NCBI GenBank assembly: GCA_937926755.1 | Contig: CALBBA010000215.1 | Location: forward strand, 1-14,835 | Reading direction: 5' to 3' | Origin: an uncultured Collinsella sp. | GTDB lineage: Bacteria > Actinomycetota > Coriobacteriia > Coriobacteriales > Coriobacteriaceae | Length of the DNA: 14,835 bases | Shown here: one piece after another, positions 12,657 through 14,835 of the stretch | Numbering within the stretch: position 1 is the stretch's first letter | Layout: each line of letters starts with the position of its first letter | Notes under the pieces: generated by a model | Databases searched by the model: none | Seen by the model: only the letters and a program-made list of their open reading frames with translations | What the model was told of the DNA's origin: nothing | Position numbers and translations under genes: made by a program

Positions 12657-14396
12657 CTACATACGCCCCAATTCGCCCACGATATGGCCCACGCGATCCT
12701 CGGGCTCCTTGACCTCGACGCCGTTGTAGCGGAAGAACCGCGCCGGGTCGTGCATCAGGTCCTCGAGCGGCACCAGCACAAAGTCGCGCTCGCCGATCAG
12801 CGGATGCGGCAGGCGCAGTTTTTTGCCGCCGTGGGTCTCGCCATCCATCCACAGCAGGTCCAGGTCGATAGTGCGCGGGCCGTTGGCCTTGGCCTTTTTG
12901 GAACGGTCGCGGCCCAGCTCGGCCTCGATCTTCATGAGCTCGTCGAGCAGCACCAGCGGCGCCAGCTCGGTCTTGATCTCGATGACGGCGTTGGCGAACG
13001 CGTCTTGGCGCGTCTCGTAGGCCGGCTCGCTCTCGTAGATGCGCGAGCAGTTGGACACGCAGGTGAGCGGAATCTCGGCGATCATGTCGCGCGCGGCGCG
13101 GATGTTGTCACAGCGATGCCCCAGGTTGGAGCCCACGGCCACAAACGCGCGGCGCGGCTGCGGCTTGGCAACGGCCCAGTAGCCGTTCAGGAACTGCGCA
13201 AAGCCGGCGACGTCGTGCACGCGCACGATGTTGGCGCCGGCCTGGATCGCACCCAGGCACACACCAAACGTGGCGGCATCGCGCTCGGCGGCCTCGGTCA
13301 CGCCCGAGACGGCGCCCACAAAGCGCTTGCGCGACACGGCGCACATGAGCGGATAGCCCAGCGATGCCATCTTGGCGGTCTCGCGCTGGATGACGATATC
13401 CTCGTTAGCCGTCTTGCCAAAGCCCGGACCGGGATCGATGCAGATGCGGTCGCGCGACACGCCGGCATGGATGAGCGTGCGGGCCTGGTCGGAAAGGAAT
13501 CCCATGACGCGGCGCATGATGGGCGCCGAATCGGGCAGGGTAAAGCGGCGGAGCTGCGAGGTGGGCACGTAGGCTTCCTCGCGGCGGGCGCTGCGGCGCA
13601 TCATGGCGACCAGGTGGTCGCTGGGCTCCGGCTCCGTCTCGGCGGCAGCGGGCGTGACCTCGGGCGCGACGGTCTCGGCGGCGGGGGCAGCCTGCTCGGC
13701 GGCCGGCGTCTCCTGTTCGGCTGCGGGCTCGGCTGCGGGCTCCGGGTCGCCAAACGGCAGCGAGGGCTGCACCACGCCGCCCGGAAGCTTGGCCTCCGAC
13801 TTAGGCTCGCCCAGCAGCTTGCCACGACGGCGGCGGCCCGGCTTTTCGGCCTCGCGCGCGGCCTCGGCAGCCGCTTCGCGTGCCTTCTCGGCAACAAACG
13901 CCGCTGCCGAGGTATCGAGCTGCACCGTCGCGTGCGTGCGCGCGGGAGCAGCGACCTCGCCGGCGTGCATCACGATGACGCCGCAAGCGCTCGTCTTAAC
14001 AAACTCGACCATCTTGGGGTCGGTGAAGCCGGTCACATCGTTGACGATCGAGGCTCCGCAGCGCACGGCCGCCTTGGCAACCGCCACATGACGCGTGTCA
14101 ATCGAGACGATGGCGCCCTCCTTGGCCAGTGCGCGCACCACGGGCAGCACACGGCGGGCCTCCTCGTCGGGGTTGACCGGGGTAAAGCCGGGGCGCGTGG
14201 ACTCGCCGCCCACGTCGATGATGTCGGCACCGGCGTCGAGCATCGCCAAGCCGTACTCAATCGCGGCATCCGGATCGAAGTGCTCGCCGCCATCGCTAAA
14301 CGAATCGGGCGTCACGTTGAGGACGCCCATGATGCGCGGACGGTCAAAGCTGAGCTCGTACTTTCCGCACCGCCATGTCTTGCTATCGTTCGCCAT
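12657..14396 (-). CDS. Dihydropteroate synthase-HPPK bifunctional folate enzyme (FolP-FolK fusion)
   Basis: A 579-residue fusion catalysing two successive folate steps: pyrophosphorylation of hydroxymethyl-dihydropterin (HPPK) and its condensation with p-aminobenzoate (DHPS). DHPS motifs are MGVLNVTPDSFSDGG (23-37), DVGGESTRPG (61-70), SID (98-100), IVND (117-120), MH (143-144), DPGPGFGKT (321-329), SRKRF (355-359) and RVHD (392-395). About 130 extra residues, rich in Ala/Glu/Pro, split the barrel between MH and DPGPGFGKT (about 147-275). HPPK follows at about 417-555 with VGSNLG (421-426), RTIDLDLLWMDG and LPHPLIGERDF. ATG 14396 is chosen for AGGAGG (14403-14408) at 6 nt; the longer open frame upstream crosses a hairpin. 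The catalytic motifs look intact. It sits between a sirtuin gene and a biotin-ligase-like gene. Confidence 0.93.
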   Translation of the reverse strand: MANDSKTWRCGKYELSFDRPRIMGVLNVTPDSFSDGGEHFDPDAAIEYGLAMLDAGADIIDVGGESTRPGFTPVNPDEEARRVLPVVRALAKEGAIVSIDTRHVAVAKAAVRCGASIVNDVTGFTDPKMVEFVKTSACGVIVMHAGEVAAPARTHATVQLDTSAAAFVAEKAREAAAEAAREAEKPGRRRRGKLLGEPKSEAKLPGGVVQPSLPFGDPEPAAEPAAEQETPAAEQAAPAAETVAPEVTPAAAETEPEPSDHLVAMMRRSARREEAYVPTSQLRRFTLPDSAPIMRRVMGFLSDQARTLIHAGVSRDRICIDPGPGFGKTANEDIVIQRETAKMASLGYPLMCAVSRKRFVGAVSGVTEAAERDAATFGVCLGAIQAGANIVRVHDVAGFAQFLNGYWAVAKPQPRRAFVAVGSNLGHRCDNIRAARDMIAEIPLTCVSNCSRIYESEPAYETRQDAFANAVIEIKTELAPLVLLDELMKIEAELGRDRSKKAKANGPRTIDLDLLWMDGETHGGKKLRLPHPLIGERDFVLVPLEDLMHDPARFFRYNGVEVKEPEDRVGHIVGELGRM

Positions 14397-14408
14397 GAAC
14401 ATCCTCCT

Positions 14409-14448
14409 AAAATGCCCCCGCCGCCGCGCTCGGGCGCTGGCGGCGGGG
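14409..14448 (-). terminator. GC-rich hairpin with T-run between the sirtuin gene and folP-folK
   Basis: On the minus strand CCCCGCCGCC (14448-14439) pairs with GGCGGCGGGG (14425-14416), with an inner GCGC/GCGC and one bulged base, giving about 14 bp. It is followed by GCA and TTTT (14412-14409), and the folP Shine-Dalgarno begins at once. It should end or attenuate transcripts coming from the sirtuin gene. Its position against the RBS also allows a leader or attenuator role for folP-folK. Confidence 0.65.
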
Positions 14449-14490
14449 TCGCTTTGCAATCAGTCTTTCTATTGTATCCGCGCACGCGGG

Positions 14491-14835
14491 CTAGAACGCA
14501 AACGCGGCCGCGATGTCGCAAGAAATCAGCAGGTCGGCATTTGCATCCTGATCGGTGGGCGCCAAATTGCAAATGGCCAGCGTATCGCCGGTAAAGTAGC
14601 GCGTGAGGCCCGCCGCCGGGTACACCACGAGCGAGGTTCCGCCCACGATGAGGGCATCGGCCGCGGCAATGGCGGCAACGGCGCCGGTGAGCACGCGCTC
14701 GTCGAGCGGCTCTTCGTAGAGCACCACGTCGGGCTTGATGCGGCCGCCGCACACGGGACACACGGGCACGCCCGCGGCATCCTCGTGCTCGCGCGCGCAA
14801 ATCCAATCGGCACCATAGACCGCGCCGCACGCCTG
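14491..14835 (-). CDS. Sirtuin (NAD-dependent protein deacylase), C-terminal part, cut by the window edge
   Basis: The last 114 residues of a Sir2-family protein; the N-terminal Rossmann part lies beyond the right edge. Visible features are CGAVY (second cysteine of the first zinc pair), CPVCGGRIKPDVVLYEE (second zinc pair followed by the conserved Arg-Pro/Lys-Pro-x-V-V-x-F/Y-x-E segment), GGTSLVVYPAAGL (the GTSL NAD-binding signature) and ICNLAPTDQDANADLLI near the end. These enzymes remove acyl groups from lysines using NAD+. The frame is open to the edge, so the true start is outside. A CobB/NpdA-type bacterial sirtuin is likely. Confidence 0.9.
   Translation of the reverse strand, partial: QACGAVYGADWICAREHEDAAGVPVCPVCGGRIKPDVVLYEEPLDERVLTGAVAAIAAADALIVGGTSLVVYPAAGLTRYFTGDTLAICNLAPTDQDANADLLISCDIAAAFAF

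Noticed and set aside
14397..14459. Upstream start for folP-folK at 14459
   Set aside because: It would translate through the GC hairpin and has no RBS. AGGAGG is ideally placed for ATG 14396.
12495..14594. A 699-codon plus-strand frame opposite folP-folK
   Set aside because: It is an antisense shadow with low-complexity composition and no family resemblance.

Overview
The window is GC-rich bacterial DNA. Most genes lie on the minus strand; only coaX is clearly on the plus strand. Protein families, Ala/Arg-rich tails, strong GC codon bias and the gene set suggest an anaerobic actinobacterium of the Coriobacteriia, possibly Collinsella-like. That taxonomic placement is inferred, not demonstrated.

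Region 1 (about 1-5880) is a compact minus-strand operon for a membrane-bound, energy-converting [NiFe] hydrogenase of the Ech type. It is read from 5867 down to 217. The order matches echABCDEF, except that the antiporter-like EchA and the NuoH-like EchB are one 960-residue polypeptide. Next come the 20-kDa Fe-S subunit, the NuoC-like subunit, the catalytic large subunit with all four nickel cysteines, and a 2x[4Fe-4S] ferredoxin subunit. Genes are spaced 0-12 nt apart, with stop/RBS and stop/start overlaps. Together the subunits should couple ferredoxin oxidation and H2 formation (or the reverse) to ion transport.

Region 2 (about 5880-8940) holds a stand-alone two-helix-turn-helix gene resembling OrfA of IS150/IS3-type elements, with its own terminator. 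An AT-rich spacer follows, then a 676-residue Old Yellow Enzyme/2,4-dienoyl-CoA reductase-like flavo-iron-sulfur enzyme whose usual active-site segment is altered, with a strong terminator.

Region 3 (about 8940-9650) has no protein genes. It holds three long inverted-repeat units with an 80-81 bp period, then an initiator tRNA-fMet gene with recognisable promoter and terminator.

Region 4 (about 9650-11870) holds coaX (type III pantothenate kinase, plus strand) and a minus-strand AAA ATPase with a DUF4143-like C-terminal domain. One copy of a distinctive 41-bp hairpin element sits directly after the ATPase stop codon, where it also forms the coaX terminator. Two more copies lie upstream of the ATPase start. 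This hairpin-bracketed ATPase unit is the best candidate here for an undescribed mobile or regulatory unit.

Region 5 (about 11880-14835) is a minus-strand group: the C-terminal part of a sirtuin running off the right edge, a strong hairpin, a folP-folK fusion for folate synthesis carrying a large Ala/Glu/Pro-rich insertion, and directly abutting it a biotin-ligase-like gene lacking the catalytic motifs expected for that family.
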